From Melampsora larici-populina 98AG31 (lineage: Eukaryota; Basidiomycota; Pucciniomycetes; Pucciniales; Melampsoraceae): a stretch of DNA of 64,000 nt. The DNA is taken from contig NW_006768846.1 of assembly GCF_000204055.1 (NCBI RefSeq), positions 1-64,000 on the forward strand, written 5' to 3'. The notes under the pieces are model-generated. The model saw only the letters and a list, made by a program, of their open reading frames with translations. It made no database searches and was not told where the DNA came from. Below, piece by piece: positions 34,161 through 47,726 of this stretch (positions are counted from its first letter, which is position 1; every line of letters begins with the position of its first letter). A program made the position numbers and the translations under genes.

Positions 34161-35197
34161 CAAATAGACCAATTATGAAATTGCATCAAATCTCCAAGAT
34201 GAAACAATCAACAAGTCTTGTTGGTTGCTATTCAAAACTATCTAAGTGGGAAGATTGTGCACAAGATGCCTTGCATCTCAATAGATGTTTTGACTTATTT
34301 CAAGTTAAGACATATGCTAGCAGAAATCCTACCTGGAGCAGCCAGATGAAAGAATCAAAAACAAAAAGAACACCTTTCCTGTGCTGCTCCAATTGCAATG
34401 TAAACAAGAATAAGGTGGGCATCTTTGACCCACCTTATATGTTGGTAAGCACCCCATGTGGAGAATTTTACAAATGTGTACACTTCTCAAGGCATTTTCA
34501 TCGAGGTATTCTCAACGAGGTCAGGGACCAAGCACAGCATGGTAACATGCAGTAACTGTTCTGGGTGATTACAGTTTAACATTCATTTTGGAAGTTGTGC
34601 TCAAAGCGCAGGTACTCAAATCTTGGAGCTTGTCTTCTTGAGGTTAACAAGAATTGGGATTGCCTTGGGAATCACCCCCCACGCAAATCAAGACTTTGGC
34701 AAACTGCAAGCAGTTATCTTTTCATAAATCACAAGGTATGTACCGAGCACAGCGGTATTCTGAGACATGACTGTAGTCCAACTTGACACAAGTCCTTGTC
34801 TGATTTGTTGAGTCAGGCCCTGGGTATGGATGAAATCCGTTTGTGAGGCCAGCTCTAGGCCAAAAGTATACGGCTTAGTATGCTGGCTATTAGGTACTGT
34901 GCAATCTGGCTGGCCTGTGTGTTCTGACATTGGTTGATTGCCATCCTTACACCAAGTATGTACATAGTCAAGGCATTTGAAAGCTAGATATGGATCTCAA
35001 CATTCTGCAGCTGATGAGGCATTCCCCGGGGGTTTTTCTCCAATCACAGTGGAGTGGTGAGTGAGATCCTCTGGACTTGATGATCATATGTATTTCAAAT
35101 GTGTACACTCAAATGATAGCTTTGCCGTGGTAAGCGCACTCTCTCAAGTTGAAGCTGCATATGCACAATGTGTTTCCTCATAGATATAATTTTGTAT
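34161..35197. other. Non-coding, possible degraded repeat
   Basis: Open frames such as 33944-34555 run through the MITE at 34002 and show no family features. No host gene recognised. Confidence 0.35.
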
Positions 35198-35872
35198 TAG
35201 CTTGAACAAGCCCTCTCTGCGCGGCCACGTCCGCGCGCCTCGCAGAGGGGCTTGGGACTAATCGTGAGTTCCTGGCACGGAGACTCCACGAGTTAAGTCC
35301 ACTTATGTAGTTTTTCGCCTTTTCCCGCTTTCCTCACTGATAAAAACAACTTTACCTTGCAGGACGAGTTGTTCGTATTTTTGTTCTACATGTGTTTCCA
35401 TCTTGATATCCTGGGTATCACTACTTCATCACCCTGATCATGAGTTGAGTTTTCAAGCTCTTATGTCCCATATGTAAATGAATGTACAGCCTGTATTCGC
35501 ACCGTACGTGATTTAAACATAAGGATGTGCAAAACATTTGGTGAATTTGGCGCAGGCAGAAACTAACGTACAAAAAGCACTGAAAACAGACCACAATACA
35601 GGCGGGTGTTGTAAGAATGTTAAAGCCACATTTCTGGCCACATCAGATGGTTTGTGTACAATCTGAGGCTATGAGGATGTGTAGAACAAAAATATGAACA
35701 ACTCTTCCTGCAAGGTAAAGTTGTTTTTATCAGTGAGGAAAGCGGGAAAAGGCGAAAAACTACATAAGTGGACTTAACTCGTGGAGTCTCCGTGCCAGGA
35801 ACTCACGATTAGTCCCAAGCCCCTCTGCGAGGCGCGCGGACGTGGCCGCGCAGAGAGGGCTTGTTCAAGCTA
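35198..35872. mobile_element. MITE with long near-identical GC-rich termini, 675 bp
   Basis: The arms 35198-35390 and 35680-35872 are near-perfect reverse complements; I find two substitutions over about 190 bp. The ends are TAGCTTGAACAAGCCCTCTC / GAGAGGGCTTGTTCAAGCTA, consistent with a TA duplication. Immediately inside each end is a GC-rich self-complementary block (CGCGGCCACGTCCGCG), which stands out against AT-rich surroundings. No coding capacity. The arm identity implies recent insertion or ongoing gene conversion. Confidence 0.85.
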
Positions 35873-37040
35873 AAATTATGTAGCACTTGAGAATTGTAGC
35901 TTTGATCTCCTTGGCAAATTCAGACAAGTTCAACCAGTTTTGCCTGTAAAACTCGAGTAAATTGGCCCGAAATTTTGACAAGCTTTTCTGGATTGACTGT
36001 ACTTTTCCATCCTCTCTGCCATCTGATGAGTTTTTTTATAGTCCAAATTGCTGCTGATCATGACGGTGGCATAGCAGGAAAGCATAGCAAAGACTGAACA
36101 GGTGGAACATCCAACCAAGTCTCAAGTCAGCGTATTGGCTCTGAAGCAATCTTGATCTACCAGTTTGTAATTGCATTTGTACTGATTTTATGTTGCCAGG
36201 ATTTACATGTGTTTATCACAAGGTGTCCAAACTCTTTCACGCTGCTGTTTTGATCACCATGGAAACTAATTTCCGCTTGACATGCGCTAGCGAGGCTCGT
36301 TAGATGGACAAGCCGATCGGGATTTCATGCGCCGGGAGTGGGTAAATTTGCGGTTGCTGACGTTCAACGGCAGCAACGATAAAAGCACATACGTACGTAT
36401 TTGTAACCATGCCCTTTAGCGCCGCACATATAAATTGAGCGCAATAGTGGAAAAAGTGTGATAAAGGGAAAACCTGAATGGTTGTGGTCCCCGACAGAAA
36501 AGATCTGAAGAGGCCGCGATGGTGAATCGTTAGAGTGAACCCCCTGATACACAAGGAAAGTTAATCTGAGATCCCTTAGAAAGTTGATCTTTGCTTGAAA
36601 GACTTATCTAACTTGAGTGCTGAGCCTTCGGCTAAAACCTGAATCTGGTCAAAGTCATAAGTTGGTTCAAATTGGTTGGACTGGTGACTACATATGGCTT
36701 TTATCTCATAGAATTCGCTCATCAAAAGGTGTTATGATTTCAGTTTTGATCGGAAGTTTGTTTGTGCGCAACCTTCGAGTTCAAGTTCCAATATGACATC
36801 CTTGATCAAAACGATTTGGTGATAAAATGAATACAAGGTAGGTAGAACCAACACCATCAATTAATTAATTACTTGCCCGGTCGGCAGTTCTTGAGTTTAC
36901 CGGCCCTTTGTACACTACATGATGAGATGGAGAGACTTTCAAATGCTGAATCAATCGACTCATTGATGGATATCAACCGATCCCAAGGATTGATATAAAT
37001 TCAGACTGAGTTCGAGTGCCTAATTCCTTTTCGTTTTAAT
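35873..37040. other. Intergenic, no gene recognised
   Basis: The minus-strand open frame 36300-36554 overlaps no splice-supported gene. A TTAATTAATTA run lies at 36860-36872. Nothing else noted. Confidence 0.4.
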
Positions 37041-37701
37041 TCATTCCCTATCTAACCCCTACAGCTCATCTCCAGCGCTTTTTCGCTTGACTGTTTCTTT
37101 TACCCTTCATTGTCAACCAACAACAAGACTCCATTCCCATTCTCATCCAATCCACTACCGACCAACAAACCAACAAATTACAAAGCAAGTTTTCCTACAC
37201 TCTTCCAACTTCTCACACGTATAAACCATTAATTTGGTTTTCTATCCTTTCTTTGCTTTCTTCCCTATCTCTTTCTCTATTTAGGCTTGCCGTTTGCTGA
37301 ACTTCAGAAGACACCATCAAACCTTCTTAAACCTGCCTGTTACCTCTCTTGCTCTCAAGCCCATTGTTCCGCTTCAAGACCGAGCTTTTTGAACGTCATC
37401 CTTTCAATAAGCGTACGTGCGCCTCTTCTTCTTCTTTACTCCCACCCCCTTGTGTTCCCTACACCACCACTAGTGACTACCATTTTCCCACGTCTTCGCT
37501 TGATGCACAATCGCATTCCGCCTTCTCTCAAGTTGGTTTCCTTGGCTGATTTTCCGTCCTCTCATTTATAGCTCAACAACCGTCCCACTTTACATTTCCC
37601 CCCATTCCAACATCGATCTTTAACTCGGACACTACCGCTTTCTCTCTCCTGTTTCAATCACTGTTCACAGTCTTATCTCAATAGTCTATTCCATCTACAC
37701 T
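37041..37701 (+). promoter_or_regulatory. Pyrimidine-rich 5' region of the MAP kinase gene
   Basis: Long C/T-rich tracts with CAACAA and CTTTC motifs precede the ATG at 37702, as usual for promoters and leaders of strongly expressed basidiomycete genes. A leader intron is possible because several GT and AG sites occur, but I cannot place it. Confidence 0.45.
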
Positions 37702-39310
<1,609 letters not shown>

Positions 39311-40367
39311 GCCTGATGAACAATATTGTGATAGCCGCGACTTTTACTTAGCCATTATGGCCAGGACTTTTCCTCTCTTTTCATACTCCAATTTCTCTTG
39401 GAATTTCTTCTTTTACTGCCTTATTTATATTTCATGTATATCTTTGTACCCATCTGAACTGTCTTTCCAACCCGATTGCAGTGATGATAACTTTTTATCT
39501 GGACCCCGTTTTTCTATGATGCCAATCCCCACATGTATACCACCTATTGCTATAGTCTTAGGCTTTTGTGTGCTTTCTTGCCACATTGAAGTCGAATTGG
39601 AATAATCACTGTCTCATGTATCATTTTCCCCTTTCCCTCTTCACTATACTTTGCAATCAAAATAAAACATCTCAGAGGTGAACCATGTGGCCGTGGTGCC
39701 ATTCCTAGTGCAAACACAGACCTTACTACATGACACCTTTTGTTTTGCATTCCAACTTCGGAATTTCGTACATTGATAACAAACAGAGGCGCGTGCAAAA
39801 GCAAGCACCATTATTTTGACGCTGAGAAACTAATTTTGGCATACACAATTCACCAAATAATCCTTTGAATAAAGTTGATTTGTATCTCAACCCATTCAGA
39901 AAACAATGCTGATGTTGAATTGGATTGGTAGATCAAAGACAATGTGAATGAAGACAAAAGCAAACAAAATATGTATATTTGCTTGTAAAGACAATTGATT
40001 CAAATTGGCAAGTCACAATCGGATTAAAGGAAGGAATGAAATGATTGCAAAGAGAAACCCAAAAACATCACTCAAGGGTGGTATGATTAAAACATGAAAA
40101 AAAGTTGAGAAAAAGGTCAAATCTAAAGATCGAGAGGATCGAAACCGTTTTGATAAAAAAAACTAGAAAAAAAATCCAAATCACAACACACAACACACAA
40201 CGTTTTTTTCTTGAATCTAAATGAAAAGAAAATATAGAAATGGAATTGATTACAAAGAGAAACCAACGGGGGGGGAAAAACTCAAAAGAAACTCAAATTG
40301 ATTTGTTTTTGTCAACTTTTTTTTCATAGAAATTCGAAATTAAACTGATTCACATTAACATTTACGA
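39311..40367. other. Convergent 3' region between MAPK and Rrm4-like genes
   Basis: No ORF with recognisable features. Contains A-rich runs and both expected 3' untranslated regions. Confidence 0.5.
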
Positions 40368-42867
40368 TTATGTAGCTTTGATTAAAACCTTTTGTTTTAG
40401 AATATCTGAGAATGAGTTCATTAAATGAGCCAAAGATCTTAAATCTTCAGAATCAAGTAAATCAACTGTAAGTTTTGGCTAAAAAAACCCCCCCGAATTC
40501 AAAGGTAGAAAAAAGAACGTAAGCTAAATGCGTGATTGTCTTTCAAACTTGATGATCTTCAGATTGACTTACACATCCTTTGATCCCAAATGTTCTCAAG
40601 GCTTTAAAGACCTTTTCACCTAATTTTTGCTTTTGTTGATGAATTGTGGAAGTCATCAACTTATCCATCCATTCATCTGTTTCTTCTTTGACTTTTTGAT
40701 CAAAACTTGGCATGATATCCGCTTGGATCAGAGGTGATGAAGTAAAGATGAGATCTACAATTTCTTTTGAAGGAAGTTTAGCTAGATCCTTAGTTGTAAG
40801 ATAAAGTGCCGGTGTTGATGAGGCGGCTATAGTGGGTTCTTGTGTAGTCGGCGCAGGCGCTTGTTCCGAGTTGACACGAGTAGCTGACGAGGGTCTTGAT
40901 GGGGTCTGTGCGGGTGTAGGTAATGAGGCAGCTTGAGAAGTATTAGAAGCATCCAAGTTTGTCGTCACAGGTACAGCAGGTGATGGTACAGGTAAAGCTG
41001 CACTTGATGCGTTTACTATCTCCATCACTTCATCGGGGGTATCCATGATTTCTTTAGCTTCACAGACCTTGGTAGCTAAGACTTGAGGATTGAATAAACA
41101 AAGTTTTCTCTCTTTGGCAGGTAGACCCATCAAGAGATCGACTAGTTCATCTAATCTTTGTCCAATGGTAGGATTATTGAGTTTCAGGACGGCTGTGAGC
41201 ATCCTTTCGCGTTCTGATAAAGGTGTTAGAGAAACGTTGGAAGGGGTGGGAGAATGGCGGCTGGAAGGAGTGTTTCCTGATAATAAGGCATAAGATAATT
41301 GAACTGTCGGAGGCGATAGGGGAAATCGGCTTTCGGACCGCATGGAAGGCGCAATAGCTGGGCTGTCTGACTATAGAAAAAATGGTAACATCAAAAGATC
41401 ACAATATCAGTCAAGAGCAGATCAAACGTCATTCAATAAAGTGCATCGAACCTGCAATCGATTCAGCTCCATACTATTACCAGCCATAACCTCCGCCATT
41501 TGAATATCTGTACGGGCATCCATGCTACCTGCTCGACTAAGTCTAGGAGATGTCGCACCATGCATTGACATGAATCCAGCGTGTTGGCTATTCTCGTTCG
41601 GACTCCTGGGCGATTTCACGGTTTTAGTCCTACCTTCTTTGTGCTTCTTCAACTCATGTAGCCGCACCACAATCTTGTTCGTGGTTGATCCAATCTGAGC
41701 ACCATCCATGGCCTCTAATGCAGCTGAAGTTTCAGCTTCGGTAGAAAAGCTCACAAAACCAAACTGTCTGCTAATTCCTGTCACTTCATTCTTCATGACC
41801 CGAGCAGAGACAATAGTACCAAACTTCTTGAAAGCATGAAATAGATCGCCTGAATCGACATCAGCACCTAAACCTTTGATAAAGAGGTTACAAGGATCGA
41901 TATGTTTTGTGGTGCTCTGAGAAGGTGCTCGATTGAGATGTGCGCCATTCAGAGGAGTTTGAGGTGACAAGGTCCAATTTGATACAGCCGATCGTGAGGA
42001 TTCATTGAGAGGTGAAAGAGGATGTTGATGATGGTGATAAGGTTGAGCCTGAGTCTGATCGCTGGCCCATCTTGACACGTTTGCGTTGCTATCAGAAGCA
42101 CCGGAGACAGGTATGAACGGAGTGGCTTGTGCCCACTGAGATGCAAGACCAGAAGGTGAAATGTTCATCGAAGCAGTAGCTCGCCCATTCCGATCCCTCT
42201 TATCGTCGTACTGTTCTACTGCAATCGTATGATTTTGTACCTCACTGCAATGCATCTCGATTTGAGCCAAAGAAGCCTGGTTTTCGTCGTAGTACTCGAT
42301 GAGAGCCGTACCAGAAAAGACAGGTTGATCGCTCTCAGTGCGTATGTAATTTAAAGCGACACGATAGATTGGTCCGAAAGGTCGAAAAAGGGAAAATAGT
42401 TGTCCAGGGGTGATATTAGGTGGTAAGAACTTGACTAAACGGATTTTAGCGGATGGTTTTGGATCGGCTGTAGGGTCAGCTGAATGAGATAACTTCATGG
42501 TACATTTGAACTCGGGAAAGTAGTAATTTTGTAAGGTAGCGTAAGCCTTTTCAGCTAGAGATGATAGGTCAAATGCCAGGGCAGAAACAAAAAGGGACAA
42601 CCACACATACAATCAGCCTTTGTGATACGATCGATCGAAATGAGATCGTGAAGGTGTAAAGGATAACGACTTACCATTCTCGAGTTTCTCAAACTCTACT
42701 ACACCGGTAGTCTCATCCCACTTGCTTCCATCTCGATTGATCCGAAGCCTAGCCCTGAGACACTCTTGTAAGGCATCAATGAGATCGCTATCTGGTACTG
42801 CTGGTAGAATACCGGTGATGTGTAAAATTGGGTTGGTTAAGAACATTGGTGACATTGGGTTGTTCAT
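40368..42867 (-). CDS. rrm4: Rrm4-like RNA-binding protein with three RRMs and C-terminal MLLE domains
   Basis: Four exons join to 734 aa: 42675-42867, 41452-42554, 40573-41370, 40368-40478. The N-terminal RRM-like domain (LHITGILPAVPDSDLIDALQ ... GVVEFEKLENAEKAYATLQ) is followed by RRM2 (AKIRLVKFLPPNITPGQLFS ... GTALIEYY), a Ser/Gln/His-rich linker and RRM3 (CNLFIKGLGADVDSGDLFHA ... RQFGFVSFSTEAETSAALEA). The C-terminal half has MLLE-type helices: NPTIGQRLDELVDLLMGLPA then LCLFNPQVLATKVCEAKEIM; LTTKDLAKLPSKEIVDLIF; and LGEKVFKALRTFGIKGC spliced to PKLTVDLLDSEDLRSLAHLM. This order is that of Ustilago maydis Rrm4, which binds mRNAs and links them through MLLE domains to Upa1 on endosomes moving along microtubules. 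The gene is convergent with the MAPK gene. The last exon was recovered through a GTAAG donor that a simple ORF view reads through. Confidence 0.85.
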
Positions 42868-43514
42868 GTTGTTCGAAATTGATTGAATTATATCTGTAAA
42901 AGATCCCAGAATGTGTGAAACAGCGATTCAGAAAGAAATTAAGCCAATGTCAACAAAATGAGATTTTGGTCAAAGAAATTGAATCTTGATTGAATCTTGA
43001 CCTTGGAAGGGTCGTCCGAGAGTGAAGATTGATAAGTTGTTAAGTTGGTTGACGTTAAAGAGGATGAAAACGTTTTTGATTCGTCAAGTTGATGAGTTGG
43101 TTGAGGAGAAATTGAAGAAAGAGAAATGAACAGAAGCGATCAGTGAGCTCCTCATTACCGTTCGGTAAATAAAAACAAAACCTTGACTTGAATCCGTAAT
43201 ATATTCCGCAGTGACTGCGTATCTAATTTCATCTCAACCATGAAGCAGACATCACTTCATTTCCTCTTAATGGTCCTCCTCACCCTTACAATAAAATAGT
43301 GATTCTTGTAGAGTAGTATCAGTGGTGAATTAAGTGAAGTACTGGTCAGATTCTTCGGCCCAAATTACCCTTATCTCACTCGAAAGGGACTCTTGCTCGG
43401 AGTCAGCATGTGGTACTGAAGCCGATATCCCATAATGTAGGATTTGTAGTGAGCTCAAAATGCCCAAGGACATCTCGCCGTATGAAGAGGTGGATAAACC
43501 CCACTGGTAGTGAA
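42868..43514. other. 5' region of the Rrm4-like gene
   Basis: Promoter-side sequence, no ORF recognised. Confidence 0.4.
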
Positions 43515-43975
43515 CACCAGATTCTTGTACATTCATTCCTCAAAGCAAGTGACGTGAACAAAATAGAAAATATAGCTGAAAGCCTTTGATAAGTGAGATA
43601 CGAGAAATGTCTATGAGTGAGGGACTATTTAAGCAAGATGATATTTTTGATTTTTCGAACAGAAAAGGTAGTAAACGCAACCACCAGATACTTGATACAT
43701 TCATTCTTCCAAGCAAGCGTCATGAACAAAATAAAGACTATAACTGAAAACCTTTGATAAGTGAGATAAAAGAAATTTTTCTGAAGGAGGGACTATCCAA
43801 GCAAGGTGAGATTTTTGATTTTTCTAAAAGAGATGGTAGTAAACGCAACCACCAGATCCTTGATACATTCATTCTTCAAAGCAAGCATCATAAACCAAAT
43901 AAAGACTATAGCTGAAAACCTTTGATAAGTGAGATAAAAAATCCAAATGAGTGACTATTTACGCAAGATGAGAAT
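43515..43975. repeat. Tandem repeat, 167-168-bp unit, about 2.7 copies
   Basis: Units start at CACCAGAT (43515, 43682, 43850). Each contains TACATTCATTCTT, AAAACCTTTGATAAGTGAGA, GGGACTATTTAAGCAAG-like and GGTAGTAAACGCAACC. The copies differ at many positions, so the array is old. No coding pattern. Confidence 0.85.
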
Positions 43976-44055
43976 TGTTTTACAATAAGGATATCAAATT
44001 TGGATATAACGAGCAGTTGTGAAGGATCTAGAATGAAGTTGATGGTTGAGTGAAT

Positions 44056-44489
44056 TTATTTGTAAATAGTGTTGTATGCAGTGATTAAATCTTGCGCCCT
44101 AAAAACCAGAAGCGCAAAGAATGACATGTCAGAAACTCATAGTAAAATCCAAATTGTGAATTGAAACTTGAAATTGAGAATGCTGTGACATACTTGAAGG
44201 CTTCATCTAATCGATCACGTGCCCACATTTGCTGAGCCCAATATCCAAAGACATCAATTGCTCCTCTTAATAAATTTTCGCGCGATAACTTTGTCATACG
44301 ACGATTCATAATTCGAAAGATATCCTTCTCAATTCTAATCTTCACCCGAGGAATCAATCGAGGTTTATCCAATTGATAGATTAATGCGGGTACAAAGAAC
44401 ATACACTGCAAAGATAATATATTTTTCCATGGTGAAAAATGATTGAAACCAGCAATTGAAATGGCATGCTTCATATTGGTCCAAAAAAT
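44056..44489 (-). pseudogene. 3' fragment of an unidentified gene (two exons)
   Basis: On the minus strand, after an AG acceptor at 44490, the frame reads IFWTNMKHAISIAGFNHFSP, WKNILSLQCMFFVPALIYQL, DKPRLIPRVKIRIEKDIFRI, MNRRMTKLSRENLLRGAIDV and FGYWAQQMWARDRLDEAFK. An intron (44099-44193) follows, then AQDLITAYNTIYK and TAA at 44056. The protein-like texture and clean intron suggest genuine coding sequence, but no upstream exon or start is visible before 44489. A 42-bp piece of the first exon recurs at 47489-47530. The gene is likely truncated; family unknown. Confidence 0.5.
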
Positions 44490-45378
44490 CTGAAAAAATC
44501 AGGTAAGTAAAATTGTGTGATTTTCTTTCCGGTGGGAGATTTTGGCGGATATAGAAAAATCCTGGCACTCCGTTTGGTGATTTCCCAGATTTTTTGGCAA
44601 CATAGACAGAAATGCAGAACTTGCGCACTCATTTATGCCTCCAAAATTAACAAGAACAAGCCAGAAAAAAAATCATAAGTGAAGGACAGCATCCCCTTTG
44701 TTGAACGTTTTTTTCGGGATCTTGCTGGCTCAGTATGTATACCATCACATGTGTATTGTTAAAACTATATATATTATGCTGACATATGTACAAACCTCCA
44801 AAACCACCCAGAAAAAAATTTGCAACACAACAAAGGATGTGCCATTATGTGGAAAAAAATTAGGATAATCCGCCCACATTTGATACATTGGTGACCCAAA
44901 ATACATTTACAGTCATTCCAATTTTGCTTGTCCAATCGGATTTTATTTATTTATTTTTGACTGCAATACAGGTGAATCTATAAGCATAAACATATGAGTC
45001 ATATGCTTATTCTGGAGTTTTGAGTCTCACCAACCACAGCTGACCACAGTCCACAGCGCTTGATTATTACAAACCTGTCCTCATCACCATCGTTTTGTTC
45101 TCACACACATCGTTCCAGCTCAATCCTATCTTTCATCGTTCATCCTCTCAGCCAAGGCACTTTGATGTGAGTTTTGTCCCAGTCTTCTGGGCTTTGATTT
45201 GAGGCTCTCTGCTTCGATTCAGACCTCTCAGCTTCGGTTCAAACCTTCCCATCTTTGATTCAACCCTTGGTGTCTTTGATTTGATTCTGTAAAGTACACT
45301 CACTCAATCAAAAACTAGCTTGAAAACAATACTGACATTCCTTGAAATTACATTGTCGGCGAAATTCATCAGATTGGA
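44490..45378. other. Non-coding; pyrimidine-rich tract near 45070-45290
   Basis: No gene recognised. The C/T-rich tract with repeated CTTTGATT/CTCTCAGCTTCGATTCA motifs could be a promoter/leader for the small ORF at 45379. Confidence 0.35.
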
Positions 45379-45603
45379 GTGGATTACTCAAAGCACCTTT
45401 ATCCGCTACTTCCAAAACACTCGGCAATTCCGTATCAAGCAGATGATGAAGAAGAATTGAAGATGAAATGGATTGCTATGAAACACATTGATCTAGGTTT
45501 CATTCGCTACCCACACAATACCAAAAAAGAAGCCAAATTGTTGCCATCACTCGATCACCCTAATGTTGGTTCAATTTCCCCAAGCTTATGTTTAGTGAAG
45601 TAA
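45379..45603 (+). CDS. Small intronless ORF, 74 aa, uncertain
   Basis: Frame MDYSKHLYPLLPKHSAIPYQ with an acidic segment (ADDEEELKMKW) to TAA at 45601-45603. It follows a pyrimidine-rich leader-like tract, which favours a gene, but there is no recognisable domain. It could be a 5' gene remnant. Confidence 0.3.
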   Translation: MDYSKHLYPLLPKHSAIPYQADDEEELKMKWIAMKHIDLGFIRYPHNTKKEAKLLPSLDHPNVGSISPSLCLVK

Positions 45604-47488
45604 TGTCTTCAAATCTTGTCTCATTTGTGAATCCTTCCTTTAGGCCTCGGATTTAACTTGTAAGCATTGGATCCAATGGTTGATTCTCTAGATGTATTTT
45701 GGTGAACTCAATCGTTCCAATGTTATATATCTTCCTTAGCTCTGTGATTCTGCCCCATCAGATTAAATCCGTTGTCTTAATGTTAATCCTGCTTATATTT
45801 TCATAGTCTCAGCTGGCCATTGAGACTCTTTGAAATACAGTCTCTTCGTGTGATGCTCCAATCACTTCTCAAATGCATCGCCACCTTGTCATAAATGAGG
45901 AGATCATGTGCAATGATAGTAGTCACAGATAGGCTGAGTGCCAACAGTTCTTAGCTCGAGTTGTAGAGGAAATTTACCTCACGCTGAAGTCTGTAAGGAA
46001 GCCAGCGACTACTAGTCCCAAGTACGAGCTCAGGTCAAACTGCAAAGGAGCCAAGACAGTGCATAAAAACAGTGTCTTGGTATGCACTTGTAGGAGTTCC
46101 ATACACTCTGAGATCAAACTGTGGATCTAATGAGACACACTGTACCCACAGGCAATGGAAAGAGTCCAGAAAGTATATCGATTATAAGAACCAAGAATGA
46201 GGAAAGTAAACCGTTCATTTTATTGATAATGGCCATTTGGATGGCAGGTACAAACTTCCTATAGACAAATAAGACACTTATTCTTTCTCAAGTATGAGCA
46301 CAACAAAATTGCATAGCAAGAAAAAACAATAAAAGATCCAGAAAACTAGACAGATTGATGTGAAGCTCTGGGCAACCAGGGTAAGTAGCCTACTGATGAT
46401 TAGCAATAAACAAGTAACACCAGATGAATCAACAGTATCCACACAAATCAACTTACAGAGGATCGATCCTTGACGCTGAATGTGATTTAGTGGTTTGATT
46501 GATCTCAAAAGTACCCTGAAATGTTTGAACCAAAGGCTAGAGCTTGAGTCGATAGACAGAAGGGAGTCGAGAGAAGTGAAACATTCCAATTAGCGGGTGT
46601 TTAGTCGGTAAACAAGAGTTGAGTCAAAGAGCACCTTGAATTAGCAATAGTATAAGAACTGATAAAGAATCGAGTTGAATAGCTTGAAGATACCTCGATG
46701 AATGGACCGGGACATTCACCTGGCTGGACGGATGAGGAAGATATTCAGCAATCTGATGACTGATCTCAATATGAGAAAGATATTCAAGGAGCTTACTTGA
46801 GTCAAAGCCGAGATGTTCCAGTCAAGACCAAAAGGGTTGAATCACGGAGTGAAAGCTGGTAAGCTGAATTCTTGAATGGTGGTGACTAGGTAGAGAAAAG
46901 CAATTGGATGATTTGAGTCATGCATGGATGGGTTTGGAGGGGATGGATCGGTGCTGAATCCTGAATCTGATGGTCGGCAGCATTGATGGTGATCAAGAGC
47001 CCTCTTCAATTGAATACACTTGAACTGGGGTATCTTGATTGAAGGCTATATATGCTTATAAAATGGCCTGTATTGGCCTGTATTGACGTAAAAATAAAAA
47101 ATAAAAAATCTGAATGGACAAGCAAAACTGGAATGACTGTACAATCTATTTGGCAAACAGAGAACAACTTTTGGTGTTATACATTGCATATATCCAAGAC
47201 AAAGGCACCAAAAAATACAAAAAAATCACCAAACATTACAAAGGGCATTTCTGATCTGTTCTGATTTTTCCGGATTTTTTGAACTGCTGTGAGCTTTCAA
47301 AAACCAGAAAAAGTATCAGGAATTGCTTGCTGAGTTACTTCTGAGTAAAACACCCTAAGCAACTTGAAAAAAACGTTCAAGGACAAACAGCATTGTATCT
47401 CTCTGCAATCCGTTTTCCAAGAGTTTTGGGCTAAAACTGGGCCCTAAATTTCAGAAGCGGTTTTTTGTCAATCATTTTAAAATAAATG
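45604..47488. other. Intergenic, no gene recognised
   Basis: AT-rich DNA with several short open frames lacking recognisable features. Nothing further noted. Confidence 0.4.
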
Positions 47489-47530
47489 CAATCATTTTGC
47501 ACCATGGAAAAATATATTATCTTTGCAGTG
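47489..47530. repeat. 42-bp fragment shared with the pseudogene at 44404-44445
   Basis: CAATCATTTTGCACCATGGA... through CTTTGCAGTG matches the minus-strand exon at 44404-44445 with one difference, in inverted orientation. Confidence 0.7.
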
Positions 47531-47535
47531 ATAGC

Positions 47536-47726
47536 TCAGGCAATTGAAAGCCGGTTTTGAGCAGAATCGACTGCGTCATATTCCGTTAAAGACGGAGATA
47601 ATGTTCCAGTCACATCACAAGGGCTAAACCCTGGAGTACCGCGACCAGCAGTGATTGTCTTTGATTTCGAAGTGATGCGGATGCGTAGAGAAGGTTGGAT
47701 ATCCTGAGAAACTCCCGGGAAGGATG
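47536..47726 (-). pseudogene. Coding-like remnant cut by the retrotransposon LTR
   Basis: The minus-strand frame SFPGVSQDIQPSLRIRITSK, SKTITAGRGTPGFSPCDVTG, TLSPSLTEYDAVDSAQNRLS then a stop at 47536 looks coding (balanced codons, higher GC than surroundings). It abuts the LTR start at 47727, and the open frame continues only into LTR sequence. No family recognised. Confidence 0.35.

Noticed and set aside
36270..36330. Possible tRNA-like GC-rich segment
   Set aside because: No cloverleaf with A/B boxes and acceptor pairing could be built; no RNA gene is called anywhere in the window.
36300..36554. 84-codon minus-strand open frame with hydrophobic segments
   Set aside because: No leader, splice or family support; two overlapping frames of similar length exist there, typical of chance.
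43515..43975. CRISPR-like array
   Set aside because: Repeats of 167-168 bp without short unique spacers in a eukaryotic genome; an ordinary tandem repeat.
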